Origin: Enterococcus sp. PF1-24
Lineage (GTDB): Bacteria; Bacillota; Bacilli; Lactobacillales; Enterococcaceae
Length of the DNA stretch: 57,936 bases
Reading direction: 5' to 3'
Assembly: GCF_029893325.1 (NCBI RefSeq)
Contig: NZ_JARXWL010000019.1
Span: 1-57,936 of the forward strand
The position numbers and the translations under genes were made by a program. Below are positions 16,527 to 25,856 of the stretch, piece after piece. Each line of letters starts with the position of its first letter. The first letter of the stretch is position 1. The notes below the pieces were generated by a model. It saw nothing but the letters and a program-made list of their open reading frames with translations. It did no database searches and was not told the DNA's origin.

Positions 16527-17870
16527 ATGAAAACAATTATTATTGGCGGTTCCCATGGAGGCATTCAAACAGCCTTAACATTAAAAAAAGTTAAACCTAA
16601 AGATACAGTCATTGTTTATGAACGCAATGATTTTATTAGCTTTATCGCTAGTGGCATTAATTTATATTTAAAAGGTGCGGTAAAAAAATTAGCTGATGCG
16701 CAACTGTTTAAAGAAAAAGAAGTGGCTAAAGCCGGCGTTGATTTAAAAAAACGCCATGAAATTACCGCCGTTGATTTTGCAGAAAAACGCGTGGAAGTCA
16801 AAAATTTAGCTACCAATCAAGTCAGTTGGGAAAGCTACGATTCGTTAGTTTTGGCGATGGGTTCCACTCAAAAATCGGTGGAGCTATCGGAAGAATCTGA
16901 CGGCGATTTTGTGAAAACTTACAAGAGCTTTGCAGAATCACAAACTTTGTTAGCTGAAATTGAAGCGGCTGAGTCAATCACGATTGTTGGCACTGGCTAT
17001 ATTGGGGTGGAATTGGCTTGCACCTTCTGTCAAATCGGCAAGGGTCATAAGATTAATTTAATCGAAAGTGGTTCGTCCATTTTAAATCGTTACTATGAAG
17101 AAAAATTGGTAGCGTCAGTTGAAACGGTTTTTAAAGAAAATAATGTCAAATTGCTGTTAAATGATACAGTATTTAGCGTAGCACCTTTAGCTAACGGTAA
17201 AAAATTAGTTAAAACTACTAAAACGGAATTAGAGAGTGACTTAATTATTTATGCCATTAATGGGCGCCCGAATACCGGTTTGTTAGAAGGGCAAATGATT
17301 ACTTTGCCAGACCATACGATTAAAGTCAATGAATATATGGAAACCAGCGTTCCTGATGTTTATGCGGTGGGGGATTTGGTGGCTTACCCAGTCACTAATG
17401 TTCGCGGCAGAATGTATACGCCGTTAGTGAATGAAACGGTGCGGACCGCTAATGTGGCGGCCATGAAAATTGCCGGAATGCCAGTCAAGTATCAAGCAAA
17501 CCAGCGAACGACTTTTACCAAAGTTTGTGGTCGCTATCTTGGTAGTATTGGCATGACGGTAAAACAAGCCGACTTTGAAGGCCGCGATTATAAAACCTTT
17601 TTATATGAAACCAAAGATGGCAACGGTGAGTTATTGCAACTGTTTTTAGTTTTTGACGAAGTTAGTTATGTGGTTTTAGGTGCGCAAGTGACTGGTTCAG
17701 AAAATTTAAATGGCGTGATTGATTATCTCTCTTTAGTGATTAACCGCCAAGTGACAGTGGAAGAGTTGGTTACGATGGATTGCGCTTTTCATCCAGAAAT
17801 TAATCTACCTTACCATTTTATTAATGAAGCAGCTTTACGCTGTATGCAAAAACAATTACGTCGCAGATAA
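16527..17870 (+). CDS. NADH oxidase/NADH peroxidase-family flavoprotein with Cys42 replaced by Ser
   Basis: 447-residue FAD- and NAD(P)H-dependent pyridine nucleotide-disulfide oxidoreductase related to Nox, Npx and CoA-disulfide reductase. The N-terminal FAD site is MKTIIIGGSHGGIQTA with the conserved His10; the NAD site is IVGTGYIGVELA near 154; the second FAD motif is VYAVGDLVAYP near 280. The segment that in Nox and Npx reads SFLSCG reads SFIASG here, so residue 42, the redox cysteine, is Ser (codon AGT at 16650-16652). By family knowledge the protein cannot form the Cys-sulfenic acid; it may make H2O2 or do something else. Ribosome site AAAGGAG. Confidence 0.85.
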   Translation: MKTIIIGGSHGGIQTALTLKKVKPKDTVIVYERNDFISFIASGINLYLKGAVKKLADAQLFKEKEVAKAGVDLKKRHEITAVDFAEKRVEVKNLATNQVSWESYDSLVLAMGSTQKSVELSEESDGDFVKTYKSFAESQTLLAEIEAAESITIVGTGYIGVELACTFCQIGKGHKINLIESGSSILNRYYEEKLVASVETVFKENNVKLLLNDTVFSVAPLANGKKLVKTTKTELESDLIIYAINGRPNTGLLEGQMITLPDHTIKVNEYMETSVPDVYAVGDLVAYPVTNVRGRMYTPLVNETVRTANVAAMKIAGMPVKYQANQRTTFTKVCGRYLGSIGMTVKQADFEGRDYKTFLYETKDGNGELLQLFLVFDEVSYVVLGAQVTGSENLNGVIDYLSLVINRQVTVEELVTMDCAFHPEINLPYHFINEAALRCMQKQLRRR

Positions 17871-17873
17871 AGT

Positions 17874-17907
17874 ATAAGATTGTTGTGGGAAACCATGACA
17901 ATCTTAT
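17874..17907 (+). terminator. Hairpin after the flavoprotein gene
   Basis: ATAAGATTGT pairs with ACAATCTTAT, with an inner TGG/CCA; the T run is short, so termination may be partial. Confidence 0.55.
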
Positions 17908-18112
17908 TTATATCCCTTAGTTTTCGGTTTTAGCAGGAGCATTTTTGAAAATGTGACGGATTTTAGCGAGAGCTTTTAATAATCTCGAAAAAAATGTTTA
18001 AAATAAGTGGTTAATTATGATATGATTAAAGGGAGTGGAAATATTTCCTGATGTTTTTTGTTAAACAGAATGATTAAAATGATAAAGGTAAAACATGAGA
18101 GGTGGTAACAAA

Positions 18113-19045
18113 ATGGTTGCATTGTTTAATTTTGGTAAAAAGAAAAAAGATAAATATGAAGATTTCGATGAGTTCGACGATTTTGATGAATTTGATGATG
18201 ATGAAGATTTCGACGACGAAGATGAATTTGATGAGTATGATGATGACGAGGACTTCGACGATGAAGATTATGATGATGACGAAGAATACGACGACGATGA
18301 CGACTTTGAAGATGACGACGATGATGAAGAATACGACGACGAAGATTTCGAAGATGACGATGAAGACACCGTCGATTATTTAGCTGAAATTAGCGAATTA
18401 CAAGCAAAAGTTGCTGAATTAGAAGCAGCCAACCAAGCCCTTAAAAATCAGCCAGCTAAAATGACTGATGTGGCTGAGTTAGAACAAAAAATTGACGAAC
18501 AAGAAGTTACAATTAGCGTTCTAACGACTAAATTGACTGAAACTAGATCAACAGAAATTACTGATGTGTTGAAAACACCTGAATATTTAATCTTACAAGA
18601 TAAATACGCTGAGTTAAAAGCGGAGTATGATCAAAGCCAAGTTTCAGATGTTACTTTAAGTTTAACTCGTGAAGATATTGCAGAAATTTTAATGCAAGCA
18701 AAAGTGCAAGCGAAGAGTATTATTCGTAAAGGCACTGAGCAACGAGAAGAAATTTTACAAAAAGCCGATCAAGATGCGGCTGAAATTATTGTTAACGCTC
18801 AACGCAAAGCAGATGAAATTGAAGTGGCTGGCCAACAACGAGCTGATTCTTTAGTGAATGAAGCCAAAGGTCGCGCAGAAGTAGTGATTGCCGATGCCGA
18901 AGAGAAATTAAACGATTTTAAACGTTCTTCTGCTGAGTACAAAGCTAATTTTGAAAAAGCTAAACAAGAATCATTAATGCTGATGGATCGCTTAATTGCT
19001 GAATCAGAACAACTAGAAAATTCAAACTTGGAAATTAGCGAGTAG
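18113..19045 (+). CDS. Acidic low-complexity and coiled-coil protein, DivIVA-like C-terminus
   Basis: Not a family I can name. The start at 18113 lies behind GAGAGGTGG; 310 residues. After a basic opening (LFNFGKKKKDK), residues 20-91 are almost only Asp, Glu, Phe and Tyr. A coiled coil follows (95-160), then KTPEYLILQDKYAEL, then a long helix from TREDIAEILMQAKVQAKSI to the end, rich in Ala, Glu and Lys like DivIVA/GpsB tails. No signal peptide or membrane segment. The next gene encodes a paralogous C-terminal helix, and the pair suggests a scaffold at the cell pole or septum; that role is inference. Confidence 0.7.
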   Translation: MVALFNFGKKKKDKYEDFDEFDDFDEFDDDEDFDDEDEFDEYDDDEDFDDEDYDDDEEYDDDDDFEDDDDDEEYDDEDFEDDDEDTVDYLAEISELQAKVAELEAANQALKNQPAKMTDVAELEQKIDEQEVTISVLTTKLTETRSTEITDVLKTPEYLILQDKYAELKAEYDQSQVSDVTLSLTREDIAEILMQAKVQAKSIIRKGTEQREEILQKADQDAAEIIVNAQRKADEIEVAGQQRADSLVNEAKGRAEVVIADAEEKLNDFKRSSAEYKANFEKAKQESLMLMDRLIAESEQLENSNLEISE

Positions 19046-19051
19046 TAAGTT

Positions 19052-19092
19052 AGCAGGCTGGAGGGAAAAATTCCCCTGACAGCCTGCTTGTT
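19052..19092 (+). terminator. Hairpin between the two coiled-coil genes
   Basis: AGCAGGCTG pairs with CAGCCTGCT; inside, GAGGG can pair with CCCCT. The following T run is weak (TGTTATT), so it may only partly separate the genes. Confidence 0.55.
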
Positions 19093-19128
19093 ATTGCTAT
19101 GCTAGAGATTGGAAGGATTTGAATCAGC

Positions 19129-20376
19129 ATGAGTAAAAAAGAGAGTTCACAGCAAAATCAAACAAAGAAAAATGTCATACATCTTGATTTGAAGAATGGA
19201 GGCGATGCCAGTATGGCGACAAAAACTTTTAGCAATCCCAATGAATCAGCTGAATGGCTAGCTTCAATGGAACAAGAAAATCGTTATTTAACGCGACAAA
19301 TCATTCAATTAGAAGAAGAAAAAAAACGGCTGCAAGGAGAGTTAAAGCGTCCTTCACAAGCAGCACAATCCGCTGGCAATTTAGCTTACCCTGAGCAAGT
19401 GAACCAGTCATTAAGTGTTTTAGAAGAAAAAAGTGCCCGATTAGAGCAACAATTACTAACAGCTAAAAACTTTATTGATAAATTAAGTGAAGCAGCGGCC
19501 AATGATGAGCAAATTATTCGTGAAAATCAAACTTTGCAAAATCAATTGGTAACGACTCAAAGCGCCTTAAGTGATGAAAAAGTCCAACAACATTTGTTGC
19601 AAGAACAAATTACTACCTTGGAAGAAGCCATCACTTTAATGAAACGTCAAAGTGCTAGCAAGGTTGAACGGGAAGACTTAGAAGAATTACAAGCTCGAAC
19701 TCATGACTTAGAAAATGATATTACTCGATTAACAACGGAACGCAATCGTTTATCTGTGCAATTGTTAGATGCCCAAGAGCAAGAAAAAATCTTAAGCACT
19801 GACGCTGGGAAAAAGCAAGAAACGATTCAAAAAATCAGTCAAGCTTTAGAGTTAGCGCAATTAGAGTTAGCGGAAGAAAAAGCTAAACACATTGTTGACC
19901 CTAAAACTTCACCAGAATATGTGGCGTTATTAGAAGAAAACATTAGCTTGCGCTCCCGCAATCCTAAAGATTCAGCTGATTACTTAGAATTGTTAACTGA
20001 GAAAAACAAATATGAGCAAAAATATAAAGCTTATAATCCTAAAGCCAGCAAGGAATATTTAGAGTTGTTAGTCATTACTGAGCGACAACGAGCGCAATTG
20101 GCAGAAATGATTGCCAGCCAAGAAATGATTCGCATTACTCAAGATGAAATTGCTGATATCTTATCAGAAGCACAGCGAAAAGCCCGTCGAATTATTGAAC
20201 ATTCTGAAGAACGAGCTTCTGATATTATTAAAGATGCCGAACGCAAAGCCCAACGGATGCGGACTTCATTGAATCATTATAATGAAGATTTGCAAGCGAT
20301 GGTGACAACTTCGGTAGATGTATTTAGTAAATTAGCTGAACAAGCAGATGGTTTAGATCAAGATTTTGAATTGTAA
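19129..20376 (+). CDS. Long coiled-coil protein, paralogue of the upstream gene
   Basis: 415-residue cytosolic protein, almost wholly helical and coiled coil from residue 45 to the end. Three copies of a short motif, consensus PKxSxEYLELL, occur at about 264-275, 284-294 and 307-317 (TSPEYVALL, DSADYLELL, ASKEYLELL); the upstream gene has one related copy (TPEYLIL). The C-terminal helix from ITQDEIADILSEAQRKARRI corresponds to TREDIAEILMQAKVQAKSI of the neighbour, so the two are paralogues. It lacks the acidic tract. Ribosome site GGAAGGAT. Function is unknown; a DivIVA-like scaffold is one guess. Confidence 0.68.
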   Translation: MSKKESSQQNQTKKNVIHLDLKNGGDASMATKTFSNPNESAEWLASMEQENRYLTRQIIQLEEEKKRLQGELKRPSQAAQSAGNLAYPEQVNQSLSVLEEKSARLEQQLLTAKNFIDKLSEAAANDEQIIRENQTLQNQLVTTQSALSDEKVQQHLLQEQITTLEEAITLMKRQSASKVEREDLEELQARTHDLENDITRLTTERNRLSVQLLDAQEQEKILSTDAGKKQETIQKISQALELAQLELAEEKAKHIVDPKTSPEYVALLEENISLRSRNPKDSADYLELLTEKNKYEQKYKAYNPKASKEYLELLVITERQRAQLAEMIASQEMIRITQDEIADILSEAQRKARRIIEHSEERASDIIKDAERKAQRMRTSLNHYNEDLQAMVTTSVDVFSKLAEQADGLDQDFEL

Positions 20377-20396
20377 CATTTAAGGTAGACAGACTC

Positions 20397-20441
20397 ATAA
20401 ATACCGGTAGCGCGACGAAAGTGGCGGCTACCGGTATTTAT
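20397..20441 (+). terminator. Hairpin terminator after the coiled-coil pair
   Basis: ATAAATACCGGTAGC pairs with GCTACCGGTATTTAT, a 15-bp stem with a 15-base loop. The T run is poor. Confidence 0.65.
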
Positions 20442-20767
20442 ATGAGGTTGAGGAGGTTTTATTTGAAAGGGGTGAGGGAAATGTAGTTGATTAAGAGAGT
20501 ATTTGTCAGCTTGTAAGGGCTCCAAATAGCTTTTTTTCACCAATTTAGTTATCATAAAGATAATATATTTTAGCTGCACTGATTTGCTTTTCTATAGATA
20601 AAAACAAGTCGTTCCGCTTTAGAAGGTTAAAAAATTATTAGCAAATGAATTTAACGATAAATCAAAAATGGGTGGGGAAATGAAGCCGGAATTTTAGGTG
20701 TAATTTTTCACTGCTTTTTTATTGAAAGGCGTAAATTTAACTTGCTAAGTAGGGGAGAGATTGATAG
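20442..20767. other. Intergenic region with no recognised gene
   Basis: About 325 bases between the hairpin and the ABC exporter. A seven-codon reading frame (TTG at 20463) follows GAGGAGG but looks like chance. No riboswitch, tRNA or clear promoter is seen. The last bases hold the exporter ribosome site (GGGGAGAG). Confidence 0.5.
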
Positions 20768-22507
20768 ATGATAAAAAAATTGCTTGCCAATGTTGGTGAG
20801 TATAAGAAGCAGAGTTTGATGACTCCCTTATACGTCGCTTTAGAGCTAGTATTAGATATGATTATTCCACTAGTTATGGCTAAATTAATTGATGAAGGCA
20901 TAGAAAAAAATGACGGTGGGATGATTATCAGATTAGGCGGTATCTTATTTGTTTGTGCAATTATTGCGCTATATTTAGGAGCGATGTCAGGTCGGACGGC
21001 GGCTGTTGCTTCAGCTGGTTTTGCCAGCAACTTGCGGAAAAATATGTTTGCGAAAATTCAAACTTTTTCTTTTGGCAATATTGACCGTTTTTCAAGTTCC
21101 AGTTTAGTAACCCGCATGACAACCGACGTCACCAACGTTCAAAATGCTTATCAAATGATTATTCGGATGTTAGTAAGAAGCCCGTTGAACTTTACTTTTT
21201 CATTAATTATGGCTTTTACTATTAATCGTGAGTTATCAATGATTTTTGTGGGAGTTTTACCAGTTTTAGCGCTAGGTTTATTCGGAATTGTTCATTTTGC
21301 TCATCCGCTATTTGAAAAAGTTTTCCGGATTTATGACCGTTTAAACAATATCATACAGGAAAATTTACAAGGGATTCGCGTGGTTAAATCTTATGTGCGA
21401 GAAGACTTTGAAGAACAAAAATTCGATAATGTTTCAACCGATATTTATAAAGCTTTTTCAAAAGCCCAACGAATTGTGGCTTTCAATAGTCCGATTTTAC
21501 AATTTTGTGTCTATACTTGTATGCTTTTACTTTCTTGGTTGGGTGCGAAACTAATCGTAGTTGATGGCTCTTTAACAACTGGGGAATTGGTAAGTATGTT
21601 TACTTATACAATGCAAATTTTAATGAGTTTAAACATGCTTTCAATGGTATTTGTAATGGTGATTACGGCACGTACTTCAGCAGAACGGATTGTTGAAGTT
21701 TTAGATGAAGAAAGTGATTTGCATAATCCAGTCAATCCTTTGATGAATGTCGCTGACGGTTCGGTGGCTTTTAAAGATGTTTGCTTTAGCTATGCCAATG
21801 ACGCAGAAAAATTGGCCTTAGAAAAAACCAATTTAAGTGTTGCATCAGGTGAATTTATCGGGATTATTGGGGGCACAGGGAGTTCAAAATCTTCCTTAGT
21901 GCAATTAATTCCCCGTTTATACGATGTTACTGCTGGCGCCGTGGAAGTTGGTGGTCATGACGTTAGAGAATATGATTTAGAAACTTTGCGAGATGAAGTC
22001 AGCATGGTTTTACAAAAAAACACTTTATTCTCTGGTACGATTAAAGAGAATTTACGTTGGGGTAATGAAAATGCCACGGATGAAGATATTATTCGGGTAT
22101 GTAAAATTGCCCAAGCCGACAGTTTTATTGAAGAGTTCCCTGATAAATATGACACGATGATTTCTCAAGGGGGAAATAATGTTTCCGGTGGCCAAAAACA
22201 ACGCTTATGTATTGCCCGAGCTTTGTTGAAAAAACCTAAAATTTTAATTATGGATGATTCTACCAGTGCCGTCGATACGAAAACTGATCAAAGTATTCGG
22301 GCTGGTTTGAAACAAGAAATTCCAGGTACGACAACTTTTATTATCGCTCAAAGAATTTCTTCTATTCAAGATGCTGACCGCATTATTGTAATGGAAGACG
22401 GTAAAATTAATGGCATCGGCACTCATGATGAGTTGTTAGTATCCAATCAAATTTATCGTGAAGTCAATGATTCTCAACAGAAAGGATTTGGTCAAAGTGA
22501 AGAATAA
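20768..22507 (+). CDS. Heterodimeric multidrug-type ABC exporter, degenerate-site subunit (EfrA/LmrC-like)
   Basis: 579-residue half-transporter: six-helix ABC exporter domain (residues 1-310) then a nucleotide-binding domain (330-570). Walker A reads GGTGSSKSS, the signature is VSGGQKQR, Walker B is ILIMDDSTSAVD with Asp in place of the catalytic Glu, and the switch reads FIIAQRISS with Gln in place of His. These substitutions are the known mark of the non-hydrolysing site in heterodimeric exporters such as EfrAB, LmrCD and BmrCD. The canonical partner follows and overlaps. EfrAB exports dyes and drugs in E. faecalis; the substrate here is inferred. Confidence 0.85.
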   Translation: MIKKLLANVGEYKKQSLMTPLYVALELVLDMIIPLVMAKLIDEGIEKNDGGMIIRLGGILFVCAIIALYLGAMSGRTAAVASAGFASNLRKNMFAKIQTFSFGNIDRFSSSSLVTRMTTDVTNVQNAYQMIIRMLVRSPLNFTFSLIMAFTINRELSMIFVGVLPVLALGLFGIVHFAHPLFEKVFRIYDRLNNIIQENLQGIRVVKSYVREDFEEQKFDNVSTDIYKAFSKAQRIVAFNSPILQFCVYTCMLLLSWLGAKLIVVDGSLTTGELVSMFTYTMQILMSLNMLSMVFVMVITARTSAERIVEVLDEESDLHNPVNPLMNVADGSVAFKDVCFSYANDAEKLALEKTNLSVASGEFIGIIGGTGSSKSSLVQLIPRLYDVTAGAVEVGGHDVREYDLETLRDEVSMVLQKNTLFSGTIKENLRWGNENATDEDIIRVCKIAQADSFIEEFPDKYDTMISQGGNNVSGGQKQRLCIARALLKKPKILIMDDSTSAVDTKTDQSIRAGLKQEIPGTTTFIIAQRISSIQDADRIIVMEDGKINGIGTHDELLVSNQIYREVNDSQQKGFGQSEE

Positions 22508-24379
22508 ATCAATTCAAAGAATCGGACGAAATCCTTTAAGAACTTTAAAACGTTTATTAACTTTTATGTTTTCGATGTATCGCTTACGTTTAGTTGTTGT
22601 CATTTTACTTATTTTAGTGGCAGCCTATGCCAACGTACGCGGCTCATTATTCTTACAAGTGGTGATTGATCAATATATTACGCCGATGCTAGCTACTTCA
22701 AGTCGCGATTTTAGTGGTTTGTTAAAAGCGGTTATCACGATGGCGGGAATTTATTTAACCGGGATTTTAGCGGCTTTAGTTTACAATTTATTGATGGTAA
22801 CCATTAGTGAAGGTACGCAAAAGAAAATCCGCGATCAAATGTTTCAGCATTTAGAAAAATTACCCTTACGCTATTTTGACTCTCATGCCGATGGCGATAT
22901 TATGAGTCACTTTACTAATGATACTGATACGCTGCGACAAATGATTTCCCAAAGTATCCCTAACTTATTAATGGCTTTAGTTACTTTTGTTAGTGTTTTT
23001 ATTGCCATGATTAGTTTAAGTATTCCTTTAACGCTCTTTGTGGTTTGTTCAGTAAGCTTGATGTTTTTCGTGATTCGGACAGTTGCTAACCGTAGTAGCC
23101 GTTTCTTTGGTCAACAACAAAGAAATATCGGGTGGTAAATGGTTATATTGAAGAAATGATGCACGGCCAAAAAGTGGTTAAAATCTTTAATCACGAAAAC
23201 AAAGCCAAAGCGGAATTTGCTGTTTTAAATGAAGAATTACGCCAAAGTGCTACGGATGCCAATAAAAATGCTAACCAATTGATGCCGATTATGATGAATC
23301 TCTTGAACATTCAATATGTTTTAGTCGCTGTGATTGGTGGTTTATTAGCGATTTACGGCAATGCGGCGTTAAGTGTCGGGATGTTAGTTTCTTTTCTACA
23401 ACTAAGTCGTTCTTTAAATGGACCCATCAGCCAAATTTCACAACAAATTAACTTTGTGATTATGGCATTAGCTGGGGCAGAACGGATTTTTGATTTATTA
23501 GATGAAGAAGTAGAAGTTGATGATGGCTACGTGACTTTAGTTAATGTTGAACGCCAAGGGGAACAACTTGTTGAAGCCAGTGCTCGCACAGGTTTATGGG
23601 CGTGGAAGCATCCTCATTCAGATGGCAGCGTCACTTACACTCAGTTAACTGGTGATGTGGTTTTTGAAGATGTTGATTTTGGTTACAACAGCGATAAAAT
23701 GGTTTTACATGACATTAATTTGTATGCTGAACCAGGGCAAAAAGTTGCTTTCGTTGGTGCCACTGGTGCTGGGAAAACCACGATTACCAATTTAATCAAT
23801 CGTTTTTACGATATTCAAGACGGTAAAATTCGTTATGACGGCATTAACATTAAAAAAATCAAAAAACATTCATTGCGTCGTTCGCTGGGCATTGTTTTAC
23901 AAGATACGCATTTATTCTCAGACACGATTCGCGATAATATTCGCTACGGAAAATTAGACGCAACCGATGAAGAAGTGGAAGCGGCAGCTAAATTGGCTAA
24001 CGCTCACAGCTTTATTCAACATTTACCTGAAAAGTATGACACCCAACTTTCAGGCGACGGCGAAGGGCTATCGCAAGGGCAACGGCAGTTATTAGCGATT
24101 GCCCGGGCAGCGATTGCTGACCCACCGGTAATGATTATGGATGAAGCGACTTCAAGTATTGATACCCGAACAGAAACGATTGTTCAATCAGGGATGGATA
24201 AATTGATGGCGGGACGGACTGTTTTCGTAATCGCTCACCGTCTATCAACGATTCAAAACTCAGATGTGATTATGGTGATGGACCACGGTCGCATTATTGA
24301 ACGGGGCAGCCATGACAGCTTATTAGCTGAAAAAGGCATGTATTATCAGTTGTACACTGGTAAAGTTGAATTAGATTAA
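22497..24379 (+). pseudogene. ABC exporter partner subunit (EfrB/LmrD-like), interrupted by a frameshift
   Basis: Two reading frames together make one normal half-transporter. The first (GTG start at 22497 behind AGAAAGGA, overlapping the previous gene) runs to TAA at 23136-23138 and holds the first transmembrane helices, ending QQQRNIGW. The second, from 23132 in another frame, resumes exactly (VNGYIEEMMHGQKVVK) and holds the rest plus a canonical ATPase: Walker A GATGAGKT, LSQGQRQ, MDEATSSID, IAHRLS. A single missing base near 23129-23133 explains it. Both halves are otherwise intact, so this is a recent mutation, a sequencing error, or, less likely, programmed frameshifting. If real, the pump should be inactive. 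Confidence 0.85.
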
Positions 24380-24384
24380 AAAAT

Positions 24385-24434
24385 AAAAATAAGCGCTTGG
24401 CTACCGAAAAAGGTGGTCAAACGCTTATTTTTTT
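24385..24434. terminator. Bidirectional terminator after the ABC exporter
   Basis: AAAAATAAGCG and TTGGCTACC pair with GGTGGTCAA and CGCTTATTTTT, loop GAAAAA, with T runs on both strands for the convergent genes. Confidence 0.8.
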
Positions 24435-25707
24435 AGTGGTTTTCGGTTAAATATTCCACAGCAAACTGAATTTTAGTTACGTTGGCTTGCGTTGTTTGTG
24501 GAAAAATAAAATAAGAATTATCTAAAGTGGATAAAACGACACAAGGTCCTTTATCACGATAATTGTATTCGGTATGAATGGAGTACATACTAGCGCTAGG
24601 AAAATTCAAAGTCGTTTCAACTTGGCTACCGTAATCTGTAAAGGTTAAATCACAACCTTGAACTTGCTGCTGCAAGCGACCTGTCCCTAAATCAATAAAA
24701 TTGACAGCATTGGGTAAGGCTTCAATTTTAACAGGAATATCTAAGTGATAATTTCCCCGTTGGATTTCTTGAATGACTTGTTGCCGTTGCCATTCATACC
24801 AATCGGGAATATGAATTTTTGAAATGGCGAAATCGGTTGAACTTTTGTTAGTTGTTTCTAAAATTAATTCACCTAATGGCGACAGTTCCCACTGACTTTC
24901 GCAGTTTTGACAGCGTAATTTGCTGCCGGCAGAAGTCATTTGATATTCGCTACCGCAGGCACAACATTGATATAAAGCGTGATGTAAACCTTCTGCCCGC
25001 CAAGTTTCGCTAATTTCGATTTGTTGTTCTTTTTGCCAAGCGTATTCATCGTAGCTTAAAGCTGCTTGGATTTTTGCTTGTAAGGTTTCAACTGGTAAAT
25101 CAGCGACTTCTTCAGCAGTGAATAATTGGGTCATTTCAGTAGTTAAGGGGATATTTTTGCGTTTTTTCAAATTCCAAATCGGACTTTGCAAGTAATTGCC
25201 ATGCATATTTAAAGTCACTACCGGTACTTTCAGCATTTTTACCATTTTGCCAACTGAAGTGGGAAGTTGACTGTGGGTACCGACATTGGCGTAACGGGCT
25301 TCCGGATAAATCACCACAATCCGGCCTTCTTTAATCGATTGTTGGATATTTTTAATTAAAGCAAAATCATTCACAAATTTTCGCGTCCCTAAACAACCGG
25401 CTTGACGATAGAGCCACTCGCCGTAATATTCAAAACCATCCAACTCAGAAATGTAATTGGCCCGCTGTGGAAAAAGCGCTAAGGGTGTAATATAAAAATC
25501 CATAAAAGCGTGATGACTGCCTAAAACGAGATAAGGTGGTTTAAGTCCTTGCATATTGTGCTTCTGAATTTTTAAATGATTGCTTTTGCCAGTTACCCAG
25601 CAAAACAGCCAAATCAGTGGTAAGAAAAATAAATTTTGTTTAGGTGGTTTTCGTTTACGGTCAAAAGGAGTTAAGTCCGGTTGCCGTTTTTTTCGAAATA
25701 ATTTCAT
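24433..25707 (-). CDS. PlsC-type acyltransferase with C-terminal zinc ribbon
   Basis: Predicted membrane-associated glycerolipid acyltransferase. The 424-residue protein has a basic opening and a hydrophobic segment near 30-45, then the PlsC domain with the catalytic HHAFMDF (HxxxxD) near 75 and YPEARY near 155. After about residue 245 comes a zinc ribbon with CCACGSEY and CQNCESQW, and a beta-rich C-terminal region of about 140 residues that I do not recognise. The combination is unusual for the acyltransferases of phosphatidic acid synthesis, which are about 200-250 residues. The start at 25707 follows AAAGGAAA on the minus strand. Confidence 0.78.
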   Translation of the reverse strand: MKLFRKKRQPDLTPFDRKRKPPKQNLFFLPLIWLFCWVTGKSNHLKIQKHNMQGLKPPYLVLGSHHAFMDFYITPLALFPQRANYISELDGFEYYGEWLYRQAGCLGTRKFVNDFALIKNIQQSIKEGRIVVIYPEARYANVGTHSQLPTSVGKMVKMLKVPVVTLNMHGNYLQSPIWNLKKRKNIPLTTEMTQLFTAEEVADLPVETLQAKIQAALSYDEYAWQKEQQIEISETWRAEGLHHALYQCCACGSEYQMTSAGSKLRCQNCESQWELSPLGELILETTNKSSTDFAISKIHIPDWYEWQRQQVIQEIQRGNYHLDIPVKIEALPNAVNFIDLGTGRLQQQVQGCDLTFTDYGSQVETTLNFPSASMYSIHTEYNYRDKGPCVVLSTLDNSYFIFPQTTQANVTKIQFAVEYLTENH

Positions 25708-25816
25708 GATAATATTTCCTTTTAGCTGCAAGATTTGTTTCTTTTATTATTCATGAAAAAATACCAAAAGACAATAGCTTGGCTAAGATAAAGCTGTAAA
25801 AGAATAGTTTACTTAT

Positions 25817-25853
25817 AAAAAAGCCAGCACTTAGTTAAGCGCGCTAGCTTTTG
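25817..25853 (-). terminator. Terminator of the large membrane protein gene
   Basis: On the minus strand AAAGCTAGCGCGCTTAA pairs imperfectly with TTAAGTGCTGGCTTT, followed by TTTATAAG. Confidence 0.65.
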
Positions 25854-25856
25854 TAG

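Noticed and set aside
18160-18370. Repetitive GAT/GAC/GAA tract as a tandem repeat or CRISPR array
   Set aside because: It is coding sequence for the acidic segment of the protein from 18113, irregular in period and in frame throughout.
20463-20486. Seven-codon ORF behind GAGGAGG as a leader peptide
   Set aside because: It has no special codon content, no following terminator near it, and is 280 bases from the next gene.
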